From positions 269,526 to 333,525 of the forward strand of contig NZ_JAAORJ010000001.1 of assembly GCF_017696315.1 (NCBI RefSeq): 64,000 nucleotides of DNA, given 5' to 3'. Positions 19,123-28,587 of the stretch are shown here, one piece after another. Position 1 is the first letter of the stretch. The number at the start of each line of letters is the position of its first letter. Under the pieces are notes generated by a model that had not been told where the DNA came from, did no database searches, and worked only from the letters and a program-made list of their open reading frames with translations. The stretch comes from Prochlorococcus marinus XMU1412 (GTDB taxonomy: Bacteria; Cyanobacteriota; Cyanobacteriia; PCC-6307; Cyanobiaceae). Position numbers and translations under genes: made by a program.

Positions 19123-20370
19123 TTAATTTCTATTTAATTTGTCAATTTCCAAATATCTTAATCTTTTGATTTCCTTTCCCATCTCCTTCCCTGGATCCCA
19201 TCCTTCTTTTTTTAATGTTTCTCCATCTTTTTTTGATTTTATGAATTTGTAAATAAATAACCACTTAAACAATTTACGCCAGTATGGTCCTCCATCACAA
19301 ATTAATAATTTGACTGTCTCATCATTAAGGTTTCTGTCTTCAATAAATTCTGTCCAACTTGATGGAGAAAAATGATTGAAATTTTTTTGTTTTGTATTTA
19401 ATATCATTTTGATATCTAAATAATCTTCTAATATTTTTATCTCACTATTATTTACCAAAAATCTCTGACATGCTTTTTCTAAATCTTTTGAATCTTTTAA
19501 TAAGTAAAGCATATGATTTCCCTTTAACTTCTTAATCCAATTGAGTCCTCTTAAAAATCTTTTATCGACTTTAATATTTTCATTTAAGATTGAGATAATT
19601 TCCCATTTATGAATTATCGAAATTACATTAGTCAAATTATCGTGTTTGCAAATTTCAGCTAGTTCCATCCTTATTCGTATGCCTAGTGCAGGAGGGTAAA
19701 TCATTTTCTGTTCAGTTTTTGAACTTTTCCATGGCCATTGCCTAACTGTTTCTTGAGATTGTTTGAGAGAATTATTTGAAATATTGAAATCTAACCTTGA
19801 AGCATATTTTGCACATCTAATTAATCTACTTGGATCATCTGAAATACTATTATTGTGAAGTAAGTTCAATTTTTTACTTTTTATATCAGAAATTCCACCA
19901 TAAAGATCATAGATTTTCCTTGTCGAGACCTCAAAGGCTATTGAATTTATAGTAAAATCTCTCCTCTTAAGATCCTCCTCAATAGTACTTTTATTTACTC
20001 TGGGATTTAAGCCTGGAGCAGAATAAATTTCTTTTCTTGCAGAAGCGATATCAATTTTATAGTCATTAATATTTATTTCTACGGTATTGTATAAATTAAA
20101 TTCCTTAATTAAACATAAATCTACATTTACAATATTTTTTTTTATAAATTTTGCAAGAGAAATAGAGGATCCTTCAATAACAAGATCAATATCTACAGGT
20201 TTAGAAAACGATTTTTTGTGGAATTTACTAATTAATAAATCTCTTAAATAACCGCCAACAAAAGCTACTTTAGTATTGTTATTAGATTCTATGTATTTTG
20301 CAATTAGGTTATATAGATTAAATGGAGTTTTGATTAATTCCCCTTGGATGTAATCAGAGATATCGTTCAT
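19123..20370 (-). CDS. cca: tRNA nucleotidyltransferase (CCA-adding) / poly(A) polymerase family
   Basis: 415-residue class II nucleotidyltransferase. The catalytic head shows FVGGYLRDLLISKF, DIDLVIEG and RRDFTINSIAFEV, with RLIRCAKYASRLDF in the neck region. Both tRNAs for which I checked the 3' end (Phe, Thr) lack an encoded CCA, so a CCA-adding activity is needed. It could also be a poly(A) polymerase; the families cannot be separated by eye. It is 5 bp downstream of the uvrD-like gene. Confidence 0.88.
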   Translation of the reverse strand: MNDISDYIQGELIKTPFNLYNLIAKYIESNNNTKVAFVGGYLRDLLISKFHKKSFSKPVDIDLVIEGSSISLAKFIKKNIVNVDLCLIKEFNLYNTVEININDYKIDIASARKEIYSAPGLNPRVNKSTIEEDLKRRDFTINSIAFEVSTRKIYDLYGGISDIKSKKLNLLHNNSISDDPSRLIRCAKYASRLDFNISNNSLKQSQETVRQWPWKSSKTEQKMIYPPALGIRIRMELAEICKHDNLTNVISIIHKWEIISILNENIKVDKRFLRGLNWIKKLKGNHMLYLLKDSKDLEKACQRFLVNNSEIKILEDYLDIKMILNTKQKNFNHFSPSSWTEFIEDRNLNDETVKLLICDGGPYWRKLFKWLFIYKFIKSKKDGETLKKEGWDPGKEMGKEIKRLRYLEIDKLNRN

Positions 20371-20375
20371 GAGTT

Positions 20376-22784
20376 TTAACTTACATAACGAATTGGAGCT
20401 AATCTTGGATCTAGAATTTTACTTCCTTTATCACCAAATTTTACTGCTAAAGATATTTTTTCCCCACTCCCAAAAATATGTATGATTTCACCTTTCCCAA
20501 ACTTTGAGTGAATTAGCTTATCGCCAACTATCCAGCTTTTCCCTTTACTGGGACCTGAATATAATTTCCTTACTGCATTTATTGGTTTGTTAACAAATTC
20601 ATTTGGATTGTTTCGATCAACTCTAGTTAAACGATCAAGATGCCAATCTCTTCTAATTGAAGCACCACCAGTTTGTGGTAATTCGCCATCCATTAAATCT
20701 TCAGGTATTTCCGAAAGAAATATTGAAGGAATTGTTGCTTCACGCATGCCACCCCATAATCTTCTTTCTCTGGCATGACTTAAGAAAACTCTTTCTTTAG
20801 CTCTAGTAATACCTACATAGCATAATCTTCTTTCCTCTTCAAGAAGTGAGGGAGTATCTATAGATCTATGGCTAGGGAAGAGACCTTGTTCTAGCCCAGT
20901 GATAAAAACATTTTGAAATTCTAAACCTTTACTATTATGCAGAGTCATGAGAGTTACAGAGTTAGGATTATTTTTCTTCGTATCATTATCAGTTGTTAAG
21001 GCTGCTGTAGAAAGAAATCCCTCTACATCTCCACTTTCTGTTTCTTCTTCATATTGAGTAGCTGCATTAATTAGTTCTTGTAAATTATTTCTTCTATCTT
21101 CAGATTCTTCTGTCCCACTAGAGAGCAAGTCACTTAAATAACCACTTTTTTCTAATATAAGTTGTAGTAGTTGAGCGGGACCTGAATTTTCTAGGTAACA
21201 CAGTAGATCATTCATAATTTCAGTAAATTTATTAATTCCTTTTGATGATCGGCCTATTGTTTCTTCAAGACTTTGTTTATCATTAAGAACCTCCCATAAT
21301 GGGATATTTAACCTATTAGATAGTTCATTAAGTTTTTGAATAGTAGTTTTACCAATCCCTCTTCTAGGAACATTTATGATTCGTAAAAGACTAACGTTAT
21401 CTGAAGAATTAACCAGAACTTTCAAATATGCTATTGCATCTTTAATTTCTCTCCTATCATAAAAACGCAATCCTCCAAAAATTGTATAAGGAATGCGCCA
21501 CCTTACAAGAGATTCTTCTAATACTCTCGACTGAGCTCTGGTTCGATATAAAATTGCAAAATTTTTCCAAATTGGGTTTTGATTATGGTTATTGAGTGAT
21601 TTTATTTTATTGGTAATTGCTTCTGCCTCGGAAATTTCATCATCACAGCTGAGTAACGTTAAAAGTTCCCCTTTTTCTTTAGTAGCCTTTAAAACTTTGT
21701 CAATTCTTTCAGAGTTGTTTTCAATTAGTGAGTTTGCAGCATCAAGGATATTGGAAGATGACCTATAATTTTCTTCTAATTTAATTAAAGATGATTTTGT
21801 ATCATCGTTGATTGAAGTTTTAAAATCTTCTTGAAAACCAATTAAAATTCTGAAGTCAGCTGCTCTGAAACTATAAATACTTTGATCAGCATCCCCAACT
21901 ACAAAAATTGACCGATCTTCCCAATTGAAGAATTTTTTTGGTTCAGTATTTCCAGCCGTAATTAATTTTATAAGTTCATATTGTGTTCTATTTGTATCTT
22001 GATATTCGTCAACTAAAATATGTTTAAATCTTTTGTGCCAGTAATCTCTTACTATATCATTTTGCCTTAATAAGAAAACAGGCAAAAGTAGAAGATCATC
22101 AAAGTCTAAAGAATTATTTTTTGAGAGCGAAATCCTATATCTCTTGTAGGCTTCTGCAACTGTTTTATCAAAATTATTATCTGCTTTTTCTAAAAGATCA
22201 TTAGAAGTTAAGCATTGATTTTTAGCATTACTTATTAATCTTTTAATCTTTTTGGGATCATATCTTTTTGGGTCAAGATTCATATCTTGACTGATAATTT
22301 CTTTTACTAATGTTTGAGAATCTGTTTCATCATAAATTGAAAATTGTCTTGTCCATTTTAGGCCTTCTGGATCAGTATATTTTTCAATATCGTATCTCAG
22401 AAGTCTTGAAAATAAGGAATGGAAAGTACCGATCCAAAGGTTCTGAAGCCTCTCTTGGTGAACGTTTGTTCTTAATTGATTTTGATCAATTTCTTTGAGA
22501 GTTGTCCAAGGCTGACCAAATTGATTAAAAGCTAATTCTTGGGCTAGAAGAACCTCTAATCTTGCTTTCATTTCTTTAGCAGCTTTGTTAGTGAAAGTGA
22601 CTGCGAGAATGTTATAGGGATCTATAGAATTACCCTCAATAAGATTTGCAATTCTGTGTGTAAGAGCTTTAGTTTTCCCGCTACCTGCACCTGCTACAAC
22701 TAGTAGTGGTCCATAAACATGTTTTACTGCTTGAAGTTGTTGATTGTTTAGGGACTTAAAAAGGAAATTGTTGGTTTGAGGCAC
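20376..22784 (-). CDS. uvrD: UvrD/PcrA-type DNA helicase
   Basis: 802-residue superfamily 1A helicase. Motifs in order: Q-motif LNNQQLQAVKH, Walker A VVAGAGSGKTKALTHRI, VTFTNKAAKEMK (Ia), VDEYQDTNRTQYELI (II), VVGDADQSIYSFRAAD (III), LEENYRSSSNIL (IV), TLHNSKGLEFQNVF (V) and CYVGITRAKERVFL (VI). It unwinds DNA in excision and mismatch repair and removes stalled complexes. The C-terminal tail after residue ~720 is the PcrA/UvrD-like extension ending in a Tudor-like segment. Confidence 0.96.
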   Translation of the reverse strand: MPQTNNFLFKSLNNQQLQAVKHVYGPLLVVAGAGSGKTKALTHRIANLIEGNSIDPYNILAVTFTNKAAKEMKARLEVLLAQELAFNQFGQPWTTLKEIDQNQLRTNVHQERLQNLWIGTFHSLFSRLLRYDIEKYTDPEGLKWTRQFSIYDETDSQTLVKEIISQDMNLDPKRYDPKKIKRLISNAKNQCLTSNDLLEKADNNFDKTVAEAYKRYRISLSKNNSLDFDDLLLLPVFLLRQNDIVRDYWHKRFKHILVDEYQDTNRTQYELIKLITAGNTEPKKFFNWEDRSIFVVGDADQSIYSFRAADFRILIGFQEDFKTSINDDTKSSLIKLEENYRSSSNILDAANSLIENNSERIDKVLKATKEKGELLTLLSCDDEISEAEAITNKIKSLNNHNQNPIWKNFAILYRTRAQSRVLEESLVRWRIPYTIFGGLRFYDRREIKDAIAYLKVLVNSSDNVSLLRIINVPRRGIGKTTIQKLNELSNRLNIPLWEVLNDKQSLEETIGRSSKGINKFTEIMNDLLCYLENSGPAQLLQLILEKSGYLSDLLSSGTEESEDRRNNLQELINAATQYEEETESGDVEGFLSTAALTTDNDTKKNNPNSVTLMTLHNSKGLEFQNVFITGLEQGLFPSHRSIDTPSLLEEERRLCYVGITRAKERVFLSHARERRLWGGMREATIPSIFLSEIPEDLMDGELPQTGGASIRRDWHLDRLTRVDRNNPNEFVNKPINAVRKLYSGPSKGKSWIVGDKLIHSKFGKGEIIHIFGSGEKISLAVKFGDKGSKILDPRLAPIRYVS

Positions 22785-22806
22785 TTTTGGAAGGGTTTTT
22801 CAAAAA

Positions 22807-23013
22807 TCAGACTTTACTATGAGATTCAGATTCCGTTTCTAGATCTTCTAACGCTTTTTTTAAATTTAAAAGTTCATTATTGTTATTAATTATTTCTTCA
22901 AATTTATTTTGAGGCATCTTTAATTTCATACTTCTATCTAGAATTTCTTTTTCCAATCTCTTTTTATATGAGGAAATAAGCTTCTTTGATAATTTTAAAT
23001 CCTGTTGATCCAA
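22807..23013 (-). CDS. Small coiled-coil protein, unknown function
   Basis: 68-residue, highly charged protein (Lys, Glu, Asn) predicted to be mostly alpha-helical. There are heptad-like leucines in LLNLKKALEDLE. It has no cysteines and no membrane segment. It lies 22 bp upstream of the uvrD-like gene on the same strand, probably in the same transcript. I do not recognise the family. Confidence 0.6.
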   Translation of the reverse strand: MDQQDLKLSKKLISSYKKRLEKEILDRSMKLKMPQNKFEEIINNNNELLNLKKALEDLETESESHSKV

Positions 23014-23191
23014 AACTTTATTAAAAATGTAGTTTTATATTAGCGGAAAAAAATTTTTTATTTGAATTATTTCAACTATCACTTTGGAATGAAGTTATTA
23101 ATTAAGAAGCGTTGCGTTAAGTTTGAAATTGTATTGTTTTTGCTAGCTTTGTATTATTCTTAAGATCGGTCTTTAAATTTTTACTTTAGGA

Positions 23192-23704
23192 ATGTCAGTT
23201 TCAAAGAATAATCAACTATTGTCAGCCGATAAGAAATTAAATGATTTAAGCAATATAAAAGAATTTATTAATAGTGCAAACTCAAGATTAGATGCAATAA
23301 CCTCAATAACCAATAATTCACATGCAATCGCAGCAGACGCTGTAACAGCAATGATTTGCGAAAATCAAGATTCACTTAATTCAAAAATATCTTTAAATAC
23401 AACTAACAAGATGTCCGTTTGTTTAAGAGATGGAGAAATAATCCTAAGGATTGTTGCTTATCTTTTAATTTCTAATGACGAATCAGTTTTAGAAAAAAGT
23501 TGTTTGAAGGATCTTAAAAATACTTATCTTGCTCTTGGGGTACCTTTAAGAAATGCAAGAAGGGTTTTTCAATTAATGCGAGATGCAACTATCTCTGATT
23601 TGAATTCAACAGTTAATAATATGCATGGTAACAAAGGCTTTCTTCCTAAATTAATATCTGAAACAGAGTTTCAATTTGAAAGGATAATTAATCTTTTAAA
23701 CTAG
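23192..23704 (+). CDS. cpeB: Degenerate phycoerythrin beta subunit
   Basis: 170-residue phycobiliprotein with the globin-like core recognisable in [44 protein letters not shown] and [11 protein letters not shown]. By my alignment from memory, Cys77 matches the central bilin site (Cys82 in normal CpeB) and Cys56 matches Cys61. The partner Cys50 is replaced by Ala45, and the C-terminal bilin loop with its cysteine is missing. So it can hold at most one standard bilin, or a second one by a single bond. There is no cpeA or linker gene beside it. High-light Prochlorococcus are known to keep such a relict, possibly for light sensing. The 3' end overlaps cpeS by 17 bases. Confidence 0.92.
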   Translation: MSVSKNNQLLSADKKLNDLSNIKEFINSANSRLDAITSITNNSHAIAADAVTAMICENQDSLNSKISLNTTNKMSVCLRDGEIILRIVAYLLISNDESVLEKSCLKDLKNTYLALGVPLRNARRVFQLMRDATISDLNSTVNNMHGNKGFLPKLISETEFQFERIINLLN

Positions 23705-24239
23705 CTAAATTTCTTATCTCTGAAGTATGTGAAGTCTGTATAACTGAGTTATTTTCCAGATTTCTAATAGTAGAAAATCTGGATCTTATATGAGTGGATA
23801 AAAAGGAAATTCTTTCTTCGGAAACTGTTGATTTATAAATAGTTTTAATGTGTAAATTATTTTGTTCATCAACAAAATAATTGGATGATGAAATAAAGGA
23901 TTCTGTATAACCTTTATTTCTTAAAACAATTCCTGAATTTTCATCTTTGGGTAAAAAAATCAGAATAGTTTCATCTCCCTCATTCATATTATCTTCTTCC
24001 CAATCACTAATAGCTTGCCAGTTTATAGAAATGGCTATACTCTCAAGGTTTAAACTGAATTTATAATTTTTAAAAATTTCAACGACTTTTTTATTTTTTT
24101 TGTTGATATGTTTTATGTATATTTTACTAGTTGAGTTTTCAAATTCCTGAAAAGCTAAAGTGTGAGTACTTCTAATTGATTTCCACTCTCCTATACTTTT
24201 ATCAATGAATTGATTAATTATTGTTAGATTCTTCGTCAA
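23688..24239 (-). CDS. cpeS: CpeS/CpcS-type phycobilin lyase
   Basis: 183-residue lipocalin-like protein of the S-type bilin lyase family, which attaches bilins to the central cysteine (Cys82) of phycobiliproteins. Recognisable features are [19 protein letters not shown] near the N-terminus, [13 protein letters not shown], and [20 protein letters not shown] near the C-terminus. That target site is the one retained in the neighbouring cpeB, which supports a working enzyme-substrate pair. It converges on cpeB with a 17-base overlap, and its start lies inside the end of a 59-codon gene on the same strand. Confidence 0.88.
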   Translation of the reverse strand: MTKNLTIINQFIDKSIGEWKSIRSTHTLAFQEFENSTSKIYIKHINKKNKKVVEIFKNYKFSLNLESIAISINWQAISDWEEDNMNEGDETILIFLPKDENSGIVLRNKGYTESFISSSNYFVDEQNNLHIKTIYKSTVSEERISFLSTHIRSRFSTIRNLENNSVIQTSHTSEIRNLASLKD

Positions 24240-24393
24240 GTTTATCTTCTACGGAATGATTTTCTGCTTTTTGTATCATTCTTACCATTGAATCCACCAT
24301 TAATCTCTTTGCAGAAGTTACTTTTAATCCAGAAGGAGTAGTTGATATTTGTTCTCCAGGACGATCATATGAAGTTGGTCTGAATGGAGTCAT
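24214..24393 (-). CDS. 59-residue protein overlapping the cpeS start
   Basis: Direct translation gives an open frame that begins [20 protein letters not shown] and ends NSNN-like (EESNNN). The last 26 bases overlap the start of cpeS in a different frame, so the two genes are likely translationally coupled. It has no cysteines and no membrane helix; the middle ([20 protein letters not shown]) could form an amphipathic helix. I do not recognise the family; the position suggests a role with the phycoerythrin relict. Confidence 0.7.
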   Translation of the reverse strand: MTPFRPTSYDRPGEQISTTPSGLKVTSAKRLMVDSMVRMIQKAENHSVEDKLDEESNNN

Positions 24394-24510
24394 CTAATAA
24401 CTTTAAGAATTAATCGATATCCATTCTTGCATGAATCATTATTTATATAGTTATTGTTTGCGAAAATGTCATATCTTTCGTCTTTGATTACAGAATTATC
24501 AATTGTTTTG

Positions 24511-25146
24511 TTATTTAGGCATTTTATTTTTTGCCAATCCTGAAATAGTCGCTAAAGCAAACATTCCCAATAGAGCAATACCTAGAAATAATCCTGCTCC
24601 CTGGCTAACTCCAGCTCCTACTGCTACAAGTATAGAGTCACTGATTAGAAGACTTATTAATAATGCAGGAGTAAATATTTTCCAGCGAGTTCCTCCAATA
24701 CCAATTGCGTAGCTTAGAAAATCAAAAAGGCCAGTCATTAGTAGACCTGTCATAAGAAAGAAATTTTCTTCTAGCTGGTTTTGATTAAAACTTTCAATCT
24801 TTTGCATTGCTTTCGGGCCTACTAAATTACGTACAGGAACGCGACCATAATTTCTCGCGATAAAGAAAGCAGCTTGGCAAAAAACGATATCAGAAAAGAT
24901 TATTGTCATGTAACCTTTTTGAAATCCTAGTAATGAACCAGCTAGCAGAGAATAAGCTGAACTTGGAAGGGCAGGTAAAATAATACTTACTCCTCTGAGT
25001 ATGAATATTCCAAAAGGAGCCCAAATCCCCATACTTTCTATTTTGTTCCTTAGAGGTTCAATCCCATAATTTTGGATTAAATAAATCAATACTACAAATA
25101 TTGCTATAAAAAAAACTACTGAGAGAAATTTCTGTATTTTATTCAT
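24511..25146 (-). CDS. TVP38/TMEM64 (DedA-like, SNARE-associated) membrane protein
   Basis: 211-residue integral membrane protein with about five hydrophobic segments. The family pattern is seen in ILPALPSSAYSLLAGSLLGF and FFIARNYGRVPVRNLVG, corresponding to the conserved loop and re-entrant region of DedA/TVP38 proteins. These are proposed lipid scramblases or membrane transporters; the substrate here is unknown. It stands alone between the phycoerythrin locus and a divergent secreted-protein gene. Confidence 0.82.
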   Translation of the reverse strand: MNKIQKFLSVVFFIAIFVVLIYLIQNYGIEPLRNKIESMGIWAPFGIFILRGVSIILPALPSSAYSLLAGSLLGFQKGYMTIIFSDIVFCQAAFFIARNYGRVPVRNLVGPKAMQKIESFNQNQLEENFFLMTGLLMTGLFDFLSYAIGIGGTRWKIFTPALLISLLISDSILVAVGAGVSQGAGLFLGIALLGMFALATISGLAKNKMPK

Positions 25147-25293
25147 TATTTTTCAAATAAATTTATTGGAATTAAATTCTTAATTTAATGTTTGATTCTA
25201 TCTATAATAGAAATACTAATCAATAAAAATTTTTACAAATTTTTAATCTTATATTTCCTACTAATAAAAAATATTTGTATTCCATAAGTAGTC

Positions 25294-25713
25294 ATGATTA
25301 ATTCTAAGAATAAAGTTAATTCAATATTTTTAAGAAATATAATTAATTTAGTCCTTTCGATAATCGTTTCCATATTTATTCCAATAAAACAATCAGAAGC
25401 TTTGCCTCATGAATGGGTTGGAGTCCCTAAAAGTCAATATGGAGAGCAGTTATGGGATAAACAAAGTATTAAAAGAAATGAGGATGGTTCTGTAAGAGTA
25501 TTGAGTAAATTTATTCCCAAAACAAAAAGTGAAATTACAAAGGATATTCTCTATACAATGGATATAAATTGTTTTGAAAAATCATTTAGAGATGTTGATG
25601 TCTCTATAGATGAAGTAAATAGTAATTTCAATGATTTAGCTGATTGGCAAGATCCAAATGGAGATAAACTCATTTTGGGTGTTATTGGTCAAGTCTGCAG
25701 AGTTGAAAACTAA
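25294..25713 (+). CDS. Exported protein of unknown function
   Basis: 139-residue protein with a signal peptide-like N-terminus: basic start, then a hydrophobic stretch over residues ~15-35, with likely cleavage after SEA before LPHEWVGVP. The mature part has two cysteines (INCFEKS and GQVCRVEN) that could form a disulfide. It probably lies in the periplasm or thylakoid lumen. I do not recognise the family. A hairpin terminator follows about 65 bp downstream. Confidence 0.7.
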   Translation: MINSKNKVNSIFLRNIINLVLSIIVSIFIPIKQSEALPHEWVGVPKSQYGEQLWDKQSIKRNEDGSVRVLSKFIPKTKSEITKDILYTMDINCFEKSFRDVDVSIDEVNSNFNDLADWQDPNGDKLILGVIGQVCRVEN

Positions 25714-25777
25714 AAAATTTTCAATTATAAAAATTAAATTATGAAAAATTTACGAACCCACTATTTCTTGAAAGTAT

Positions 25778-25803
25778 AAAACCCTGTCAAAGACAGGGTT
25801 TTA
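25778..25803. terminator. Bidirectional hairpin terminator
   Basis: AAAACCCTGTC, loop AAA, GACAGGGTTTT: a perfect 11-bp stem with A-tract and T-tract on either side. It can end both the exported-protein gene from the left and tRNA-Phe from the right. Confidence 0.85.
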
Positions 25804-25807
25804 AAGG

Positions 25808-25880
25808 TGCCAGGACCCAGATTTGAACTGGGGACACGGCGATTTTCAGTCGCCTGCTCTACCAACTGAGCTATCCCGGC
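25808..25880 (-). tRNA. trnF: tRNA-Phe (GAA)
   Basis: On the minus strand, a 73-nt cloverleaf starts GCCGGGATAGCTCAGTTGG. The anticodon loop is CTGAAAA with anticodon GAA, the T-loop is GTTCAAATC, and the acceptor closes with TCCTGGC plus discriminator A. CCA is not encoded. Confidence 0.97.
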
Positions 25881-25969
25881 TCTAACCTATATACTCTAAA
25901 TTAAGATGTGTAGTTTGTGAAACCCTTTTCATTAAAAATTTTATATCTTTATCAAATATCCAAAAATTA

Positions 25970-27199
25970 TTACCTTGAATTAATCGCTAATAATGCAGTA
26001 CCAAAAGAAGTGGTTTTATTGCATGAAACTATTGGTATATTTATAATTTTTTCTCTTATTTTTCTCCACTGAGGGTTTTTTGAACCTCCACCAACAGTAA
26101 TAATTTTTTTTGGAAGTGAACCTGTTAGTTCACCTAGTTTTTCCCATCCTTTCAATTCGATCTTGGCTAGCCCCTCGAATAATGCATGTAAATAAAGTGA
26201 GTCGCTTACTGGTCTTGGACCTAGTATAGGTTCTAAATTAGAATTATTAACAGGAAATCTCTCACCTTTACTATTGAGGGGTAAAAGATTCAAAGAAGTG
26301 TTTTTCGATGGATTTATTTGTCGACTGAGCTCCTTTATTTCTAAATCTGAGAAGAACTGAGACAAGATACCACATCCTGCATTTGATGCCCCTCCACATA
26401 TCCAATCGCCGTTTACTTTGTGGTTTGTAATTCCTTGTTTTTTTATTGGGTTATCAATAATTTTCTTAACTACAATAGTTGTTCCTAAAACTGCGAGACC
26501 ATCTTCTTTACCTAAACCTGCAGCTATTACACTTGCATTAGAGTCAGTGGTGCCTGAGATTAATATTAATTTCTTATTCAAGTTAAATCTTTCTGCAAAA
26601 TCAATATTCACTTGTCCAATAATTTCCCCACTTTTTATTATTTGAGGTAGGCATTTGTGCCATGAAGTATTGCGATAGCTTTTTGGCCATGATTCTTTTT
26701 TTAGATCCCATCCTAGTTTTAGATTATTACCTTCTTCTCCATATTTCCAATCTTTTAAAAACCAACCAGTGATCCAATCAGATTGATGTCTTAAAAGTAT
26801 ATTTGTCCCATATTTATCTATTAGTTTTAATGCTTTAGCAAGACTACTGTATGGAGTTCGGAGATAATCTTCTCCAGAAGTTAATGATTCAAGAAGGACC
26901 ATATGTTCATTACATGCTTGGTCATAAGATATTGCTTCTCCCATCGGCTCTCCTTTCAAATTTGATGCTATTAAAGTCCCTGAGGTGCCTGAGATAGCCA
27001 ATTTATTAAGGTTAATTTTTACCTCAATAGGTAAATTGACTAAGAGATTTTCACAAGAATTGATCCAAGAATTTGGATTTTTAAAGCTGTATGAATAAGG
27101 GACTGAATTTGAATATACTAATTTCTTATGAAGATTAATTATTGATATTCTTGCACCACTAGTTCCAAAATCTAACCCTCCATAAAAATTATCAGGCAT
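25970..27199 (-). CDS. FGGY-family carbohydrate kinase (xylulokinase/ribulokinase-like)
   Basis: About 409-residue sugar kinase. The phosphate-1 loop is YGGLDFGTSGARISII; the later LILISGTTDSNASVIAAGLG and KKIITVGGGSKNPQW are ATPase-fold motifs of the FGGY family. It is usually labelled XylB-like in picocyanobacteria, where related proteins are thought to phosphorylate ribulose or xylulose. The sugar cannot be assigned here. I chose the ATG at 27199, before PDNFYGG; a longer frame to 27271 would run into metK. It is 11 bp downstream of metK. Confidence 0.85.
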   Translation of the reverse strand: MPDNFYGGLDFGTSGARISIINLHKKLVYSNSVPYSYSFKNPNSWINSCENLLVNLPIEVKINLNKLAISGTSGTLIASNLKGEPMGEAISYDQACNEHMVLLESLTSGEDYLRTPYSSLAKALKLIDKYGTNILLRHQSDWITGWFLKDWKYGEEGNNLKLGWDLKKESWPKSYRNTSWHKCLPQIIKSGEIIGQVNIDFAERFNLNKKLILISGTTDSNASVIAAGLGKEDGLAVLGTTIVVKKIIDNPIKKQGITNHKVNGDWICGGASNAGCGILSQFFSDLEIKELSRQINPSKNTSLNLLPLNSKGERFPVNNSNLEPILGPRPVSDSLYLHALFEGLAKIELKGWEKLGELTGSLPKKIITVGGGSKNPQWRKIREKIINIPIVSCNKTTSFGTALLAINSR

Positions 27200-27210
27200 A
27201 GAAATAATAT

Positions 27211-28452
27211 CTATAAAAAGATTTTGGAAGCCTCGGCTAATTGGGCTGCTTTTTCTTCTACATTTTCCCAAGGGAGCTCAAGATCTCTTCTGCCAAAATG
27301 TCCATAGGATGCAGTCTTTCTAAAAAATTTACCTCCCATTTTTTTTGGTAGATTTCTTAAGTTAAATTCTTTTATTATAGCTGCTGGTCTTAAATCAAAG
27401 TGCTCTTTGATTAGATCAGTCAAATTAGCTTGTGAAATAAGACCTGTATCAAAAGTTTCCACGAGAATAGAAATTGGTTTTGCTACTCCAATTGCATAAC
27501 TTAATTGCACTTCTGCTTTTTTTGCCAATTTTGCCTTAACTATGCTTTTAGCTACATAACGTGCTGCATAAGCAGCTGATCTATCTACTTTTGTGGGATC
27601 TTTACCAGAAAATGCCCCTCCTCCGTGTCTTGCATATCCACCATAAGTATCTACAATAATTTTTCTGCCAGTTAGCCCCGCATCCCCTTGAGGCCCCCCT
27701 ACGACAAATTTTCCCGTGGGGTTTACTAGAAATCTTGTATTGCTAATGTTTGGTTTGATTTCTAAATCTTCAGTAGCAGGAATTACAACATGCGTCCATA
27801 AATCTTTTTTTATTCTTTGACGAATTTCTTCTTCATTTGTTATTCCATCAATCTCAGGATTATGTTGAGTGGAAATTAAAATCGTGTTAATTGAGACTGG
27901 TAAACCTTTTTCGTAATCAATGCTTACTTGAGTTTTACCATCTGGTAGTAGATAATTAAGGACTTCTTCATGCCTCACTTTGGCAAGTTGGATGGCTAAT
28001 CTATGTGCCAAGCTAATCGGTAAGGGCATTAATTCAGGCGTCTCATCGCATGCATAGCCGAACATTATGCCTTGATCACCAGCTCCAGTATTATCTTCCA
28101 AATCATCGTTAACATCATCTGCTTCGTTTACTCCTTGAGAAATATCCGGCGATTGCTCGTCAAGTGCTACTAAAACAGCACAACTATTTGCGTCAAACCC
28201 ACCTGCTCTATAGCCTTCATATCCAATTTCTTTAATTACATTTCTAACAAGTTTTATATAATCGACTTTTGCTTTTGAAGTTATTTCTCCAGTAAGTAAA
28301 CAAAGACCCGTATTAACAACAGTTTCGCATGCAACTCTGCTTTCTGGATCTTCAGTCAATAAAGCATCTAAAACAGCGTCACTAATTTGATCACATATTT
28401 TGTCAGGATGACCTTCAGTAACGGATTCTGAAGTGAAAATGAAATCACTCAT
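27211..28452 (-). CDS. metK: S-adenosylmethionine synthetase
   Basis: 413-residue enzyme that forms SAM from methionine and ATP. Signature sequences are [36 protein letters not shown] and the phosphate loop [16 protein letters not shown]. Length is normal. It likely heads a unit with the FGGY kinase downstream. Its leader has an imperfect inverted repeat near 28471-28486, and no recognisable SAM riboswitch was seen. Confidence 0.98.
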   Translation of the reverse strand: MSDFIFTSESVTEGHPDKICDQISDAVLDALLTEDPESRVACETVVNTGLCLLTGEITSKAKVDYIKLVRNVIKEIGYEGYRAGGFDANSCAVLVALDEQSPDISQGVNEADDVNDDLEDNTGAGDQGIMFGYACDETPELMPLPISLAHRLAIQLAKVRHEEVLNYLLPDGKTQVSIDYEKGLPVSINTILISTQHNPEIDGITNEEEIRQRIKKDLWTHVVIPATEDLEIKPNISNTRFLVNPTGKFVVGGPQGDAGLTGRKIIVDTYGGYARHGGGAFSGKDPTKVDRSAAYAARYVAKSIVKAKLAKKAEVQLSYAIGVAKPISILVETFDTGLISQANLTDLIKEHFDLRPAAIIKEFNLRNLPKKMGGKFFRKTASYGHFGRRDLELPWENVEEKAAQLAEASKIFL

Positions 28453-28587
28453 TTATAAATAATTTTGGGATTAGGGAATATCCTAAATTAGATTATCGTT
28501 CCAAATCAATTATTGTAAATTAAAAAGACCTGTATTAAGAATAATGAGGCTTAATTTCCGATATTCGTGCACAAAATATAATTGAAG

